This document shows positions 46,649 through 58,495 of a DNA stretch of 64,000 nt, piece after piece; the stretch's first letter is position 1; every line of letters starts with the position of its first letter. Both the position numbers and the translations under genes were made by a program. Origin of the DNA: Ganoderma boninense (taxonomy: Eukaryota; Basidiomycota; Agaricomycetes; Polyporales; Polyporaceae); the NCBI GenBank assembly GCA_002900995.3, contig CM035306.1, positions 2,480,001 through 2,544,000 on the forward strand, given 5' to 3'. The notes beneath the pieces were generated by a model that worked only from the letters and a program-made list of their open reading frames with translations, was not told the origin of the DNA and did no database searches.

Positions 46649-46971
46649 AAATTTCAGAAAACGACTACGAAGCATTTGAAAACATGTACAACATACTGTA
46701 ACATCAATACTTGTATCACCATCTATCTAACTCGCGGTCGTGTGCTGGAAGCACCCAATTACTTCACTATTAGATCCGTGTAGAGACCTAAGCGCTGGGA
46801 TCTGGGCAGAGTCGGGGTTTCCAGGGTCCCCGGCGTCTGCTTCCGTAGCTGAGCAAACAAAGGTACACTCGGACCTGTGGCGAAACCTCCGCGCTGTTGC
46901 ATACACACCAAGTCCTGCGAGCCTCTCTCATCCCAACTGCTCTAATCCTTTCGTTGTCGCTCCTGTTCAAA
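46649..46971. other. Intergenic region
   Basis: 323 bases; 3' UTR of the small gene and promoter of LUC7. Nothing else seen. Confidence 0.5.
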
Positions 46972-48258
46972 ATGGGTCGCCTTGCTGAGATGCAAAGGAA
47001 GCTCCTTGAGGTATGTGTCCATGTTGCCCTGCTCCTGAACTATGCTTACTCTGCGTCACAAGCAAATGATGGGTCCCGAGGCCATGGGTGTGTCCAACGC
47101 GAACCTCCACTGGACAGACGAGAAAGTATGTAGGAACTTCCTGTGCGGGACATGTCCCCACACCCTCTTCACCAACACAGTGAGTATATTCCCATTCGGC
47201 ACCCGCATTCCTCGCCAACACCGTATTTCGTAGAAAATGGACCTCGGTGCATGTCCCAAGTCGCACACCGAACGTCTGAAGACTGAATTCCTCGCCGCGC
47301 GCGAAGCGAACCCGAGCGACCCCGTCTTCTCGCGCTTCCAGACCGAGTACGAGTCCAACATCTTCGCGTTCGTGGATGAATGCGACCGGAGGATCCGTGC
47401 GGCACACCGGAGGCTGGAGAAGACCCCTGAGGAGAACGCGAAGACCACCAACTTGGTGCTCCCCATACACGTTTTTCTTCCATGCTATGATCGCTGACAT
47501 GTGGCAGATGAGGGAAATCGCTGAAATCGAGTTGGCTATCCAAGGTGGCACGGAGAAGATCGAGACGCTGGGTGAGCAAGGCAAAGTGGACGAGTCCATG
47601 CGGGAGATGGCCGCCATCGAGGCGCTGAAGAGCGAGAAGGCGGACAAGGAAGTGCGTAAACCGCGATTCCTCTATCACCGTGCGTGGCATTGACCGTACC
47701 ATAGCGCGAGTTGCAACAGCTCACGGACACGTCCGGCGCGTCTGGTCATCAAAAGCTGCGTGTCTGCGACGTGTGTGGCGCGTACCTCTCCGTCCTTGAC
47801 TCTGATCGTCGTCTCGCCGACCACTTTGGCGGCAAGGTACGTCGTCCCTGCCTGTGCCATCGCGACACGAGTTGTGCTGACGTCGACTTTTCCATTGACA
47901 TTGTAGATGCACTTGGGTTACCACGAGCTGCGAAACATGTTGATCAAGTTCAAGGAAGACCGCGACAAGCGCAAGATGGGTCCTCCCTCCAGCGTACCCT
48001 CGGGCGACGGTGCTGCTGCTGCAGGTGGGCCCCCACGTGGGGGAGAGCGTGGCGAGTACCGGTCGTCGCGAGACGAGTACCGCGAGCGCGACCGGGGCTA
48101 TGGCGACCGCGGGTATTCTTCGCGTCATGAGTGAGCGTTGACGTCGTGTGTTGTGCGCTGTGCGATGAGATGGCTGACGATGCGTGTAATGCGTGCTTTT
48201 GTGTTGCAGTGACAGGAGGCGCGAGCGGTCCCGCTCACCTGGAAGACGGAGGTATTGA
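46972..48258 (+). CDS. LUC7: U1 snRNP protein LUC7
   Basis: Seven exons (46972-47010, 47063-47179, 47234-47455, 47508-47651, 47705-47836, 47907-48130, 48210-48258) encode 308 residues. The first zinc finger is VCRNFLCGTCPHTLFTNT with GACPKSH. A coiled coil follows (EIAEIELAIQGGTEKIETLG). The second finger is LRVCDVCGAYLSVLDSDR with HFGGKMHLGYH. The C-terminus is Arg/Ser/Gly-rich (RERSRSPGRRRY), an RS-like tail. LUC7 helps U1 snRNP select 5' splice sites. Confidence 0.95.
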
Positions 48259-48521
48259 AGACGATCGCGAATGAATGTGCTGTATCCATGCCCTTGCGGG
48301 CTGTTGTTTGAGGACTGTGTTTCGGTGTTTGTTATTATCGCTATCATTAGTGTATTTTAATCCCACTCCTGTGCCTTCTGCCCCTTCATCGTCTCGTCAT
48401 GTTTGGCAGAGAAGCAAGTCTAGAGTGTATTACACAAAGTGTGGAAAGCGATACGATAGCGGTGCGTGTTCCAATGCACAAAGCAACGACGACAAGATGC
48501 AACGATGTCCGTTCCGACATA

Positions 48522-51100
48522 TCAACGGGCACTCCAACCCTTCCAGTCAAACCCCTTTCCGCCGCTCCCGGACTTGCGTGTCAGCTTCTCGGTGCGCTTA
48601 CCTGTGCCACTGTTAACCTGTTGCTCTGGTTTCGCGGAAGTCAGGTCCAAGCGCATAGGTGCAGAAACACGTCGTTGCAGCTTCGTGGAAGACAGGGTGG
48701 TCTGCTTCTGTGGCCTTGGCGGCGGGGGTTGCAACTTTTTCTTGTGCTCTGACAGCGGCTTCATCGGTTTGCCTGGCCACTCCGGCACTGGCAACGTCGT
48801 GATGGGCTTCAGCTTCTTCGCAGGCCGCGGCGGTACGTTGGACTCCGTCGTCCGCGTTGCCCCTGTTGTTGCCGAGGACCCTGCGGAAGGAGCAGCCCGT
48901 TCAGAAACGCCGGAACCCTTCGTGTTCCTTTTCTGTTGGTCAATGGGCTGCCGCAAGTTGGCTTGGGATCTGGTGGAAGTTCCGGGTTTGGGGGACTGCC
49001 GTGGCTCAGACTCAGAACAGGAGGGCGTTTGCGCTGGTTTCACCGCGCGAGGTGGAGCTGGAATGGACGGTTGTAATCGCTTGAGCACGGTGGAGAGGGA
49101 AACCTTAGCGGCCTCCTGCTTCCGCGCGAATGGGTTGGCGCGTCCGGCTGGCCCGGCTGGTGGCGAAGCTGCGGCCTGCTCCTTCTCCTTGCCCTTGCCC
49201 TTCCCGATAGCGGGCGTCGGGGGCTCAGAACGTTTCTGCACCATGCTGAATATGCTCTCCATACTCGTGATCGCGCGCATGCGCTTTCGCGCCTGGTCGG
49301 CGGGGGCAACATCTGCGGGCTGTCTGCGCTTGAGTGGTGGCTGAGTGACGCTTGAGGATGTGCGGTGGGCAGTGGAGGATGACTCGAAGACGCTCATCGG
49401 CATGCCGCGCCTCTTAGATTGGGGAGGCGGTGGTGGGTGGGAGGGAAGCGAGCTCCATGGTGGCGGGGGTCGGAAGAGCATGAGGCGATCGGGAGGCTTG
49501 GGTTTCGGGTCCACAATCCGGGTCGAGGTGTCGCGCGAGCGCAGGACCGAGGACGTGCGCCGTAGGCCCAGAGTGGCAGGCGTGGAGTAGAACCTGTCCG
49601 CATTCACGCCGTCCCGATGTATGCGCACCTCGTCCTCCGCGGCGTCCATCCACGAGCGCGGGACGACTGGCTGAGGCTCCCTTCGCACATGTCTCTGCGC
49701 AAGGCCGTCGCCCGACTGGGGGTCGGGCACTTCCCACCGGCCAGGCGGCTGTTCATCGCCCCCGCCCTCGTCTTCGTCTTCATCTTCATCCTCGTATTCT
49801 GGTCCAGAACCAGAGTGACGAAGGGAGTCCGAGTCCTCTCTAGAAGTCTCCCGTTCGTCGTCCCCGTCCTTCTCCGAATACAACTCATCTGAATCCCCAC
49901 TTCCTAGGTCCTGTTCCACTGGACACGGATTGGAATCGTTGTGGTAGCGTTCAGGCTTGGGAGGGAGGAAAACATCCATACGGCCTTTCGGAACTGGCAC
50001 TCCCAGCTCACGATCCTCGTTCCCGGAAGGGTCCCAAGGGTTGGTCACAGGGAGAGCGCGAGGTGTGAGGGTAGCCTTGTGGTAGAGCGAGTCGACTCGG
50101 AGGATGTATGGTGTATGAGTAGAAAACAGTGTGGACGGCTTCTCAGTCAGGGAGGATAAGTGGGCCAGGACGCCAGCCAGATCGGTTGCGTCGTATAAAT
50201 GTACGTCGGACGACGGGTTGAACGAGAGGTTCCGTTCAAGCCATGGCCTGCAGGTCGTCCCTCGAAGATCTGCGGCGTGGCGTTTTAGATAAATATATGC
50301 ACTGTAGAACGGACATGGGACCACGCACCGACGACACTCAGAAGGGGAAAGCGTGGTAAATGAGAGAGTACGTTGTTGTCGATGTTCAGACAATTGTTTA
50401 GGTACAGTACACGCAGACCCCATGGTCCGCGTCGTTGGGGCGGTTGATCATCCTCATCGTCGCTCCATGACAAGGTCCTGACGAGGCGGTACACACCCCA
50501 GGACCCGAGGGCGGTTACGCTGGCGTCGAGAGCGGCGAGTGTGTGGAGCTCACGGAGTTCAACCACAGTGTCGTCTGTGAGCATTCTACACCGAGACAAG
50601 GACAAGATGGTGATGAGTGAGAAGTGGGATGTGCTGGGGATGCGTTGGAGAAGGGGGAGGTGGATGTCCGAGAGAGGCAGAGTGTAAGTGCGAAAGGGGG
50701 CCGGAAGTTGGTCATATATTTGAGCGAGAACAGCCCAGAGGCGGGGATCGACCAGTCGCATGTCGAGGTCATGGTGGTGTGGAGAAAAGGGACGGTAAAA
50801 GGGGATGAGTGCTTGGAGGATGTCGAAGTGATTGTGGTGGGAGGGGGACTGGTAGCGGAGTCGTGCGGGTCCAAGGAGGTGTACCTGGTCTGGCCATTCT
50901 ATAAGAGCTTTGATGCAGAAATATTGGAGGGGCGGGATATATGAAAGCGAAGTGTTTGGCGGGTGGTGTGTGTGGTAGGGAGGGCGGATGGAGGACGGGG
51001 GCGGGGCTAGTTGGTACTGGGAGATGCTGGTGCAGGCATCGTCGGAAGTGAGGGAGACGGTCCGTGTCCAGAGCACGACTGGCTTCAGAATGGCGGACAT
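48522..51100 (-). CDS. LRR-like protein with long disordered C-terminus
   Basis: Two exons (50329-51100 and 48522-50269) encode about 839 residues from the ATG at 51100. The N-terminal third has leucine-rich-repeat-like units (SLSRCRMLTDDTVVELREL, TLAALDASVTALGSWGVYRL, LRVLYLNNCLNIDNNVLSHL). The intron lies inside this LRR-like region. The remainder is low-complexity: acidic (EYEDEDEDEDEGGG), Pro-rich, and Lys/Arg-rich with nuclear-type runs. The end reads KGFDWKGWSAR. I do not recognise a specific family. In the N-terminal part it resembles F-box/LRR proteins lacking a clear F-box. Nuclear location is inferred only from composition. Confidence 0.7.
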
Positions 51101-51576
51101 GCTCCGTCCATCCAAGTCCTGAGTATGCCCTGACACACCTGCAGCAAGCACCAAACCTGCCAGTGCATCACGCTCCGATGTGACCCCACGCGTTGCATTG
51201 TGACGGTCCGCGTTTGAGCGCCTGTCCCTCGGATAACTCCGAGCCCTGGCGTTGGGAGGCAGCACTGCAGCAGGCCTTCACGTCTCTTCAGGTTCGACTC
51301 GAGCCTGAGCGCGACTTGCCAGGCCGTTCACGCTGACTCCCTACTAGTACTGTCATGCAACCCTCCCCAGTTCCTTATGTGCGTCTAGGGGCCATCTACC
51401 CGTGCTAGCTGTGGTCTCCCCATTTCAGGGACTTGAGGACGGAGCCTGGCGCGTAAGTTCTGGAGCACCGGCAGGGTCTCTACTAGTATCCTCAGGCTCA
51501 ACATTCAGCGTTCGTGGTCGTTTATAAGGTCCAGCACCCTCGTCTTCTTCTGCAGCATTCATCACGGTCTCACGAC
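51101..51576. promoter_or_regulatory. Divergent promoter region
   Basis: 476 bases between the LRR-like gene (-) and the DUF7918-like gene (+). No clear motif. Confidence 0.45.
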
Positions 51577-52907
51577 ATGCCAGCACACAAAGGCTTCCAG
51601 GTCCATATCATCTCAGAATGTCGAACCCTCATAGAGCATGGCGTTGCTCTTAGCCACAAATCCGGCTCAGCTGTTTTAACATGCTCCATTGCGAGCGTGA
51701 GTGGCAAAGTAAGTAATTCTGATTCTTTGATTCTTCTTCCGTAGTTGACACTTATCTCGTCCAATTTATCAGGAATTCAAAGTCAATTGGTTCGAACCTG
51801 CTATGAAGACCGACATGATCGTCAAGGTCAGCATGGACGGTCAGCTCACAGATGAGGTCGCCAATTTTGAATACGACGGTGCTGGCGAGTCCAAGGGTGT
51901 CATTGATTTCGGCCTCAAGACTTTTCGCCCGTACCGATTCGAGAATATCAAGACAACAGGTAAGTTTCTCGGTTTGGCTAGCATATGTTTGGTTACTAGA
52001 CTTACCCCCGTGTCTATTACACTCCAGATGACGAGAGACTCGCACACCGGGGCAGAGTAAGCACAAGGCTAGGGACGATTACCGTACAATTGTTCAAGAT
52101 CGAGCGCTGGGACGAGTGCAAGATCCGACCGCGTTTCGATTCTAAATCTGTGGTGAACCCTCGCCACGTTCACGCCGCAGACAAAATGGGGGATCAGCAC
52201 ACAGTTGGGTGGGTCTATAGAGAAATTCCTAGTCGCGAGCCTGCTGACTTTCTGGGCAGCTTTGGGGCTCGGCGGGAAATGAGAGGCCACCCCTACTGCT
52301 ATCAGGTGTACAAGCCTGTAGGAGAAGAAAAGAAGCCGTTTCTGACATTCATTTTCAAGTACATGCCCCACGGTAGGTGGCCCAAATATACGGTTATGGC
52401 GACTTGTGCCTAACTAACCACCGTGTTAGCCGTTCTAGAAAGGCTGGGAATTGTCCCACCCCGAGTGCGTGAAACGGCCGCTAGGAAGAGACCTCCTTCT
52501 CGGTCTCTAATCGCAAACGCATATAAAAGGTCTCGCGACAATGCGGAGAGCCCAACTGAGGGTGACGACTCCGGTGACGAGCCACGCTCGTCCTCGCCAT
52601 CCAGCGGATCCGAAGGTTCTGGGACAAGCCCCGAGCCTGAGTCGGAGGAGGGAGTTAGCGAAGCCGGGCCAGCCGTAGGCAAGGCCCCAGTTGAAGATGG
52701 AACAGGTGGGGGTGCGATCGAATGTCAGCAACGTAGTCTGATAGCGTGTAGAGCGTCCGAGCTTGCCACCATCGAGGTATGTGCCCAATGCTGTTGTTGA
52801 ACTGCATCTAGCGCTGACCTAGACGTTAGGCACAGATTGCAAAGCTTCAGGAAGAATTAGCCAGGAAGCAAGCCGCGCTCATGGAGGTAATAATACGCCA
52901 GGTTTGA
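51577..52907 (+). CDS. DUF7918-like basidiomycete protein
   Basis: Five exons (51577-51708, 51773-51959, 52028-52372, 52430-52776, 52830-52907) give 362 residues. The N-terminal beta-rich domain (FQVHIISECRTLIEHGVAL, CSIASVSGKEFKVNW, VSMDGQLTDEVANFEYDG) and the segment IDFGLKTFRPYRFENIKTTD fit DUF7918, a domain frequent in mushroom genomes, as I remember it. Next comes FKIERWDECKI and a linker, then FLTFIFKYMPHAVLERLGIV. The C-terminus is acidic/Ser-rich and closes with a short coiled coil (AQIAKLQEELARKQAALMEV). Function unknown. Confidence 0.75.
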
Positions 52908-53141
52908 CCGGGACCGGGTTGGCGGTGGAGTACGTAAAAGAGGTAGGTCCCAACCGCATTCCTGCACAATGCCTGCTGTGCGAGCAGCGAGTACTTCCCA
53001 ACATCTCGATAGGAGAATAAGTGTACCAGTTCTGTTATCAAACTATACCGCATATAATGTGCTGAGTGTTCCATCTGTACGACAAACAACCGTATTTGAA
53101 CATGTAGTAAAGATATCGATAAGCATTAGAAGGACGAAAGG

Positions 53142-54737
53142 CTAGCATATGCCCAGTTGCTTCTGCTCCTTACTCCGCACAGCATCTCGCACACGAACAT
53201 AGTTCGCCCAGAAGACCTCCCACTCCTTCTCCAACGTTCCCTCGCCAGGCTTTCCGATTGCACCCGCCTTATCCCAGCCAATCCCGGCCCATCCGAGAGC
53301 ACGTTCATAGCATTGTAAAGCCTTCGCGTTCGCGTCCGCAGAGCCTGAGCCCTCGGACAGGACACCGAGGAGGTTCCAAGCTTCCGCGGCGGTCCTCCGA
53401 GCATCCCGCAGAAGAGCTTTTGCAGGACCCTGCATGGACTTGGATTTGACGTATTCAGGTGCGAGTGGTGTTTCTGAGGAAGGGGGATGGGGAATTCGTG
53501 AGCCTGGGGCGTCCGGGTGAATGGGTGGAAGTCCGGTGAGGGAGAGGGCTACACGTTCAGATGACTCAGCTGCGCGCGACAACCAGTCAACAGACGTCGC
53601 CGGGTTATTGCGAAGTGCATAGAGGACCTCGGCGTGGTGGATAGAGAGTATAGATGATCGATGGAGGATGTAGAGAAGATGAAGCGCTTGCGGTGGGGTG
53701 GCGGAATCGAACGCAGGCGGGGAAGGGAGCGAGCGAAGGAGGTTAAGGGAAGCGTCTTGGACGGCTTGCGCCTGCTGGAGCTGGCCCGTGGTCGCGTAGA
53801 AGGCAGAGAGCGAAACCAGAGCAGACACCAATGTCCGCTGGGCAAGCGGTGACGAAGGGATGGACTCAGGGACAGATGGGAGCATTTTGTCCTGCTTGCC
53901 CTCCGCGAGTTGCATCGATCGTGTCCACCAAAGCAGCGCATCCTCCGTATCCCCCAGTCTCCTGTTGAGGTCACCGAGCTTGAGTGCAATGCGCGCTGCA
54001 GGCACACCCTTCGCGTTGAGCTGAGCCCAGACGCGTTCGTATTCCGAACGTGCCTCGTCCAACGCGTTCTGGGTGCCCATCCGTTCGACCACATCGGCAC
54101 GGCGAGCGAGCAGAGTGGTAAGCGTCATTGGGTGAAGTTTGCCCTTCGCCTGTGCTTTCTCCGCAATCTCTACTGCCAAGCGCAGGAACTCCTGGCCGTA
54201 CTCCAGGCTGGACTCTACTGGGGCGAGGGTCGCACCTTTCCCGTCGCGAGTGGAGAAGGCCCTGGACGCGACGACATCCGCAGACGAGCCTGTCCCCCAG
54301 TTGAGCACCATCCATGCACTCCTGACAGCGTGCCTCCCAGAGAACCCGAGGCCAGGATCGGTGCCGCCTTTGGGAAGACCCGACCACTTGTCCGCCTCGA
54401 GGTCCCATTGCCACTTCTTCACCTCCTCGTCGGTCTCCCGCGCAAGCCCGAAATGCTCTGCGTACATGTGGGCACCCTCAAAAGCCGTCAGGCCGGTCGC
54501 CCCGAGGAGTAGGAAACCAACCGCGGTGAACTTGAGAAACCGCCCGAAGAAGTCGATGGTGAACACGGTATGTGTCGCAAAGCTGTCATTCAGGTATGGT
54601 CCTGGCGCAGCGCCCTCCGGTAGCGGTGACGGAGGCTGGCTATTGCTTGACGCATATCGTAGTGTTATGCGCGGACGAGAAAAGGCGTTGCGAGAAAGGA
54701 AGGCGGGGATTCGCCGACGAGCCCTTGAGAGCAGCAT
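53142..54737 (-). CDS. MGR3-like mitochondrial TPR protein
   Basis: A single long exon encodes 531 residues from the ATG at 54737; the frame is open slightly further, but no earlier ATG exists. The N-terminus is a mitochondrial presequence (LLSRARRRIPAFLSRNAFSR). One transmembrane helix follows (FLKFTAVGFLLLGATGLTAF), then tetratricopeptide-like helices to the end (ALDEARSEYERVWAQL, RIALKLGDLNRRLGDTEDAL, KALQCYERALGWAGIGWD). This order matches yeast MGR3, an inner-membrane adaptor of the i-AAA protease YME1, but sequence identity cannot be tested here. YME1 is also in this window (62705 onwards). Confidence 0.7.
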   Translation of the reverse strand: MLLSRARRRIPAFLSRNAFSRPRITLRYASSNSQPPSPLPEGAAPGPYLNDSFATHTVFTIDFFGRFLKFTAVGFLLLGATGLTAFEGAHMYAEHFGLARETDEEVKKWQWDLEADKWSGLPKGGTDPGLGFSGRHAVRSAWMVLNWGTGSSADVVASRAFSTRDGKGATLAPVESSLEYGQEFLRLAVEIAEKAQAKGKLHPMTLTTLLARRADVVERMGTQNALDEARSEYERVWAQLNAKGVPAARIALKLGDLNRRLGDTEDALLWWTRSMQLAEGKQDKMLPSVPESIPSSPLAQRTLVSALVSLSAFYATTGQLQQAQAVQDASLNLLRSLPSPPAFDSATPPQALHLLYILHRSSILSIHHAEVLYALRNNPATSVDWLSRAAESSERVALSLTGLPPIHPDAPGSRIPHPPSSETPLAPEYVKSKSMQGPAKALLRDARRTAAEAWNLLGVLSEGSGSADANAKALQCYERALGWAGIGWDKAGAIGKPGEGTLEKEWEVFWANYVRVRDAVRSKEQKQLGIC

Positions 54738-54934
54738 GGAGAGGAGGTGCAGTGACCCACACACCCTGTGACGTCCAGTAACACGACGGTGACGTCACAG
54801 TAGCTCACGGGACCGAGCTTTACGCGCGACGCGTCCTGGTTCGGTCACACTCGCTGTTCCCTCCAGACCACAGCCATCCTCCGTCTGGCCCGCACGTTGT
54901 GTGCCCTCACCTCCCCACTGCACGCTACCTAGCA

Positions 54935-57900
54935 ATGAAGTTCTTTATTGATGACCTACCTGTGAGTGCACCGGGCACAGAAGAAGCGCAAGTCCTCAAC
55001 CGTAGTCTTCCCCCAGATAATCTTCCCTTACGACCGAATATATCCTGGTATGTGCCTTTCCTTGAGTTTTCATCGTACTGCTCAACGATCCGCCGCAGAG
55101 CAATATGCTTATATGTGTGACTTGAAACGCACCCTCGATGCAACGGTACGAAGCCACCCCCCTCTTTGAGCCCATGTACCCGGCATTGAATTCCCTCGCT
55201 TCTTCAGGGGCACTGTGTGCTTGAAATGCCGTCGGGAACGGGCAAGACGGTTTCCCTTCTTTCTCTCATTGTATCATATCAGCAGGTATGTGCCTATATC
55301 CTCGTGTTTTCCTTCCGATTCTCATCATCGACGGTAGTTCTATCCCACCAAGAGGAAACTAATATATTGCTCACGAACGGTCCCCGAGATCGAGAAGGCG
55401 CTTTCGGAGCTCAAACGTCTAATGGATTATCGCAAAGAATGTGCGGAGACGGATGAGGAGCGGGAGAAAGAGCAGAACTTCTATGGTATAGGCGTCACCA
55501 GTCGAAAGAATTTGTGCATACATCCCGAGGTCAGTTCCGTTGCTTTGACAAGATCCTTCGGCCTTTTAATTTCAACGCATGGACGCTATGGACCCTCCTG
55601 AAGTGTCTATTCCTCGGTGGTTCGTCCCGGGCTCATCTAGTTTCCAGGTCTCGAAGGAGAAGAAGGGCAAGGTGGTTGACGCACGATGTCGCGACCTCAC
55701 AAACTCTGCTGTGTGCACCAAGGGCCGCGAGAATCCAGGTTCTGTTGAACTGTGTGACTGGCATGAGGTTCGTCCTTAACGGTGACGACCTCAACCCTGT
55801 CTCACTGCTGTCTAGAATCTAGGCAAGCTTGAACCTGGTAATCTCATCCCACCTGGAATATGGACCTTGGCAGACGTGCTGCAGCATGGCCGAGATAACA
55901 AGATTTGTCCATACTTCTTGGTCCGCCGAATGGTAAGTTACTGCTGTCCTGATGTCCAGGTTGCCTAGGTATCGATCTAGCTTTCAGATGCCATTCGTGG
56001 ATGTTATCATATATTCCTTCCACTACCTTCTAGACCCCAAGGTCGCTGAACAGGTGTCAAAGGAGCTGTCCAAGGATGCCATCGTCGTCTTCGACGAAGC
56101 CCACAATATCGGTATGCGAGGTGAGATGTGGATGACGTTCTTCGTAGACTGACGACTCTGTAGACAACGTCTGCATAGAGTCTCTCAGCATTGATTTGAC
56201 TAGGCCGATGCTTGATTCGGCTGCGCGAAGTGTCATCAAGCTTGGTGACCAAATCGAGGAGTAAGTCAAGGGTCCACCCGAGTCGCAGACGCATGCTCAT
56301 GCCGCAAACAGGATCAAGAAGACCGACGCCTCAAAATTACAAGATGAATACGCAAAGCTGGTTGAAGGGTTGCAGGAAGCTAGCAATGATGAAGACTCCT
56401 TCGTTTCCAACCCTGGTATGACACTATTGGAACGAGCAGGAGGCACGGCTGACCGGTGAATTTTGAAAACGTGGCATCAGTGCTCCCGGAAGACCTTCTC
56501 AAGGAAGCGATACCTGGAAACATCAGAAAAGCGGAGCATTTCGTTGCGTTCCTCAAACGTTTCGTCGAATACCTCAAGGTTTGCTCCTGTCTGCCCATTA
56601 AATTGTCGTTGTCTGATTAGCTTGTTTGACTGCAGACCCGAATGCGTGTTCTTCACGTGGTGGCCGAGACGCCCTTGTCATTTCTACAGCATCTTAAGGA
56701 TATTACGTATATTGAACGTCGACCATTGCGGTTAGTGACATCGCAAATTTCATTCGCGAACCGTTTCTGATGTTCATTGTCATTACAGGTTCTGCGCCGA
56801 ACGCCTGCAGTCACTTGTGCGCACGCTAGAACTCAGTCGTCTCGATGAGTTTTCGTCTTTGCAGAAGGTAGCAAGCTTTGCCACTCTAGTTGCCACATAT
56901 GAGAAAGGCATGCTCTACGATTCCAACCAATGAAATTTACTCGGTGCTCATGTATGCGCGGCAGGGTTCTTGCTCATCCTGGAGCCATTCGAAACTGACA
57001 ATGCCACCGTACCAAACCCTATCTTCCATCTTACGTATGTGTTCCTCGACGACTTTCCTTCCGGCTTCTCACCCTTTTTTATGAATTAGGTGTCTCGATC
57101 CTGCCATCGCCATCAAGCCCGTGTTCGAGCGGTTCAGCACCGTTGTCATTACGTCCGGAACGATCTCCCCGCTGGACATGTATCCGAAAATGCTGCAATT
57201 CACCCCCGTCGTCCAGGAAACTTACTCAATGACACTGACCCGCAACTCCTTCTTGCCGCTGGTGAGCCCACGCTACGCCGCACGGCTATTCTATGAAAAC
57301 ATCCCATCTTACGAGGTTTTGTCGTTGACATAACAGGTTATTACCCGCGGGAGCGACCAAGTCCACATCAGCTCCCGTTTTGAAGTTCGAAACGACCCTG
57401 CGGTCGTGCGCAATTTTGGAAGCATCCTCATCGAGTACTCGAAGATCGTGCCGGACGGTATCGTGGCGTTCTTTCCGAGCTATCTTTACATGGAAAGTAT
57501 CGTAGCTGCGTGGAACGACATGGTGAGATCACCTGTGCGGTTCGTACGGCGCTTTCGTTGACTCCTTATCTGAGTGCCCAGGGTATCTTGAACGAAGTAT
57601 GGAAGCACAAGCTCATCTTTGTCGAGACGCCGGATGCGAACGAGACAAGTATCGCTTTGGAGAACTACCGAAGGGTTAGCGCAAAATCTCCACAGCGTCA
57701 ACCACGCTAATCTGGGTTTGTTTCTTGTTCCTACAGGCGTGCGACAATGGGCGAGGGGCTGTCCTCCTTTCTGTCGCCCGAGGCAAGGTTTCAGAAGGGA
57801 TCGATTTCGATCACAATTACGGCCGAGCTGTAGTCATGTTCGGGTGCGTCATCATGTTGATGCTCGGCCCCATATGCGATGATGAGTTGTTCTAACACGT

Positions 57901-58495
57901 GCCAAAGTGTCCCGTATCAGTACACTGAAAGCCGAATCTTGAAGGCACGCCTCGAATACCTTCGAGACGCGTATCGGATACGGGAGTCGGAGTTCCTCGG
58001 GTTTGACGCAATGCGGAACGCGGCGCAATGCGTCGGACGCGTTTTGCGCGGGAAGACGGACTGGGGTCTGATGGTGTTCGCGGACAAGGTACGTGGCCAC
58101 CCTCGCGCGGAGTTGGCCTCGAGTCGAGTCGCGTGCCCAGCTCATCTGAAAACCTTAAAACTCAGCGTTTCGCGCGGGCTGACAAACGGGCGAAGCTGCC
58201 GCGGTGGATAAACCAATACATCACGGAGACGGCCTCGAACCTGTCGACAGACATGGCGCTGACGGTGTCAAAGCAGTTCATGCGGATGATTTCGCAGAAC
58301 CCCAACGAGAACCAGACGGGGATCTCGCTGTGGACGCTCGCGGACATCGAGAAGGCACAGGCGAAGCAGAAGGAGCTGGCGCTCCAGCAGGAGGCCGACC
58401 GGCGCGACGCGGCCATGGAGGTCGACGAGGACGACGAGTACGGAGATGGTGGGTTCGACGACGAGGCGTTGGGAGCGATAGACTTGGATGTATAG
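54935..58495 (+). CDS. RAD3: TFIIH DNA helicase RAD3/XPD
   Basis: A multi-exon gene beginning MKFFIDDLP (27-nt first exon 54935-54961) and ending GAIDLDV. Helicase motif I is EMPSGTGKT, the DEAH box is VVFDEAHN and motif VI is [14 protein letters not shown]. Four cysteines expected to hold the 4Fe-4S cluster are present (NLCIHP, ARCRDL, ELCDWH, KICPYF). Further conserved parts are [20 protein letters not shown] and [18 protein letters not shown]. The acidic C-terminal tail ([12 protein letters not shown]) is as in fungal Rad3. It is the 5'-3' helicase of TFIIH, needed for nucleotide excision repair and transcription initiation. Confidence 0.93.

Noticed and set aside
51290..51310. B-box-like GGTTCGACTCGAGCC
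   Set aside because: No matching A-box or acceptor stem upstream.
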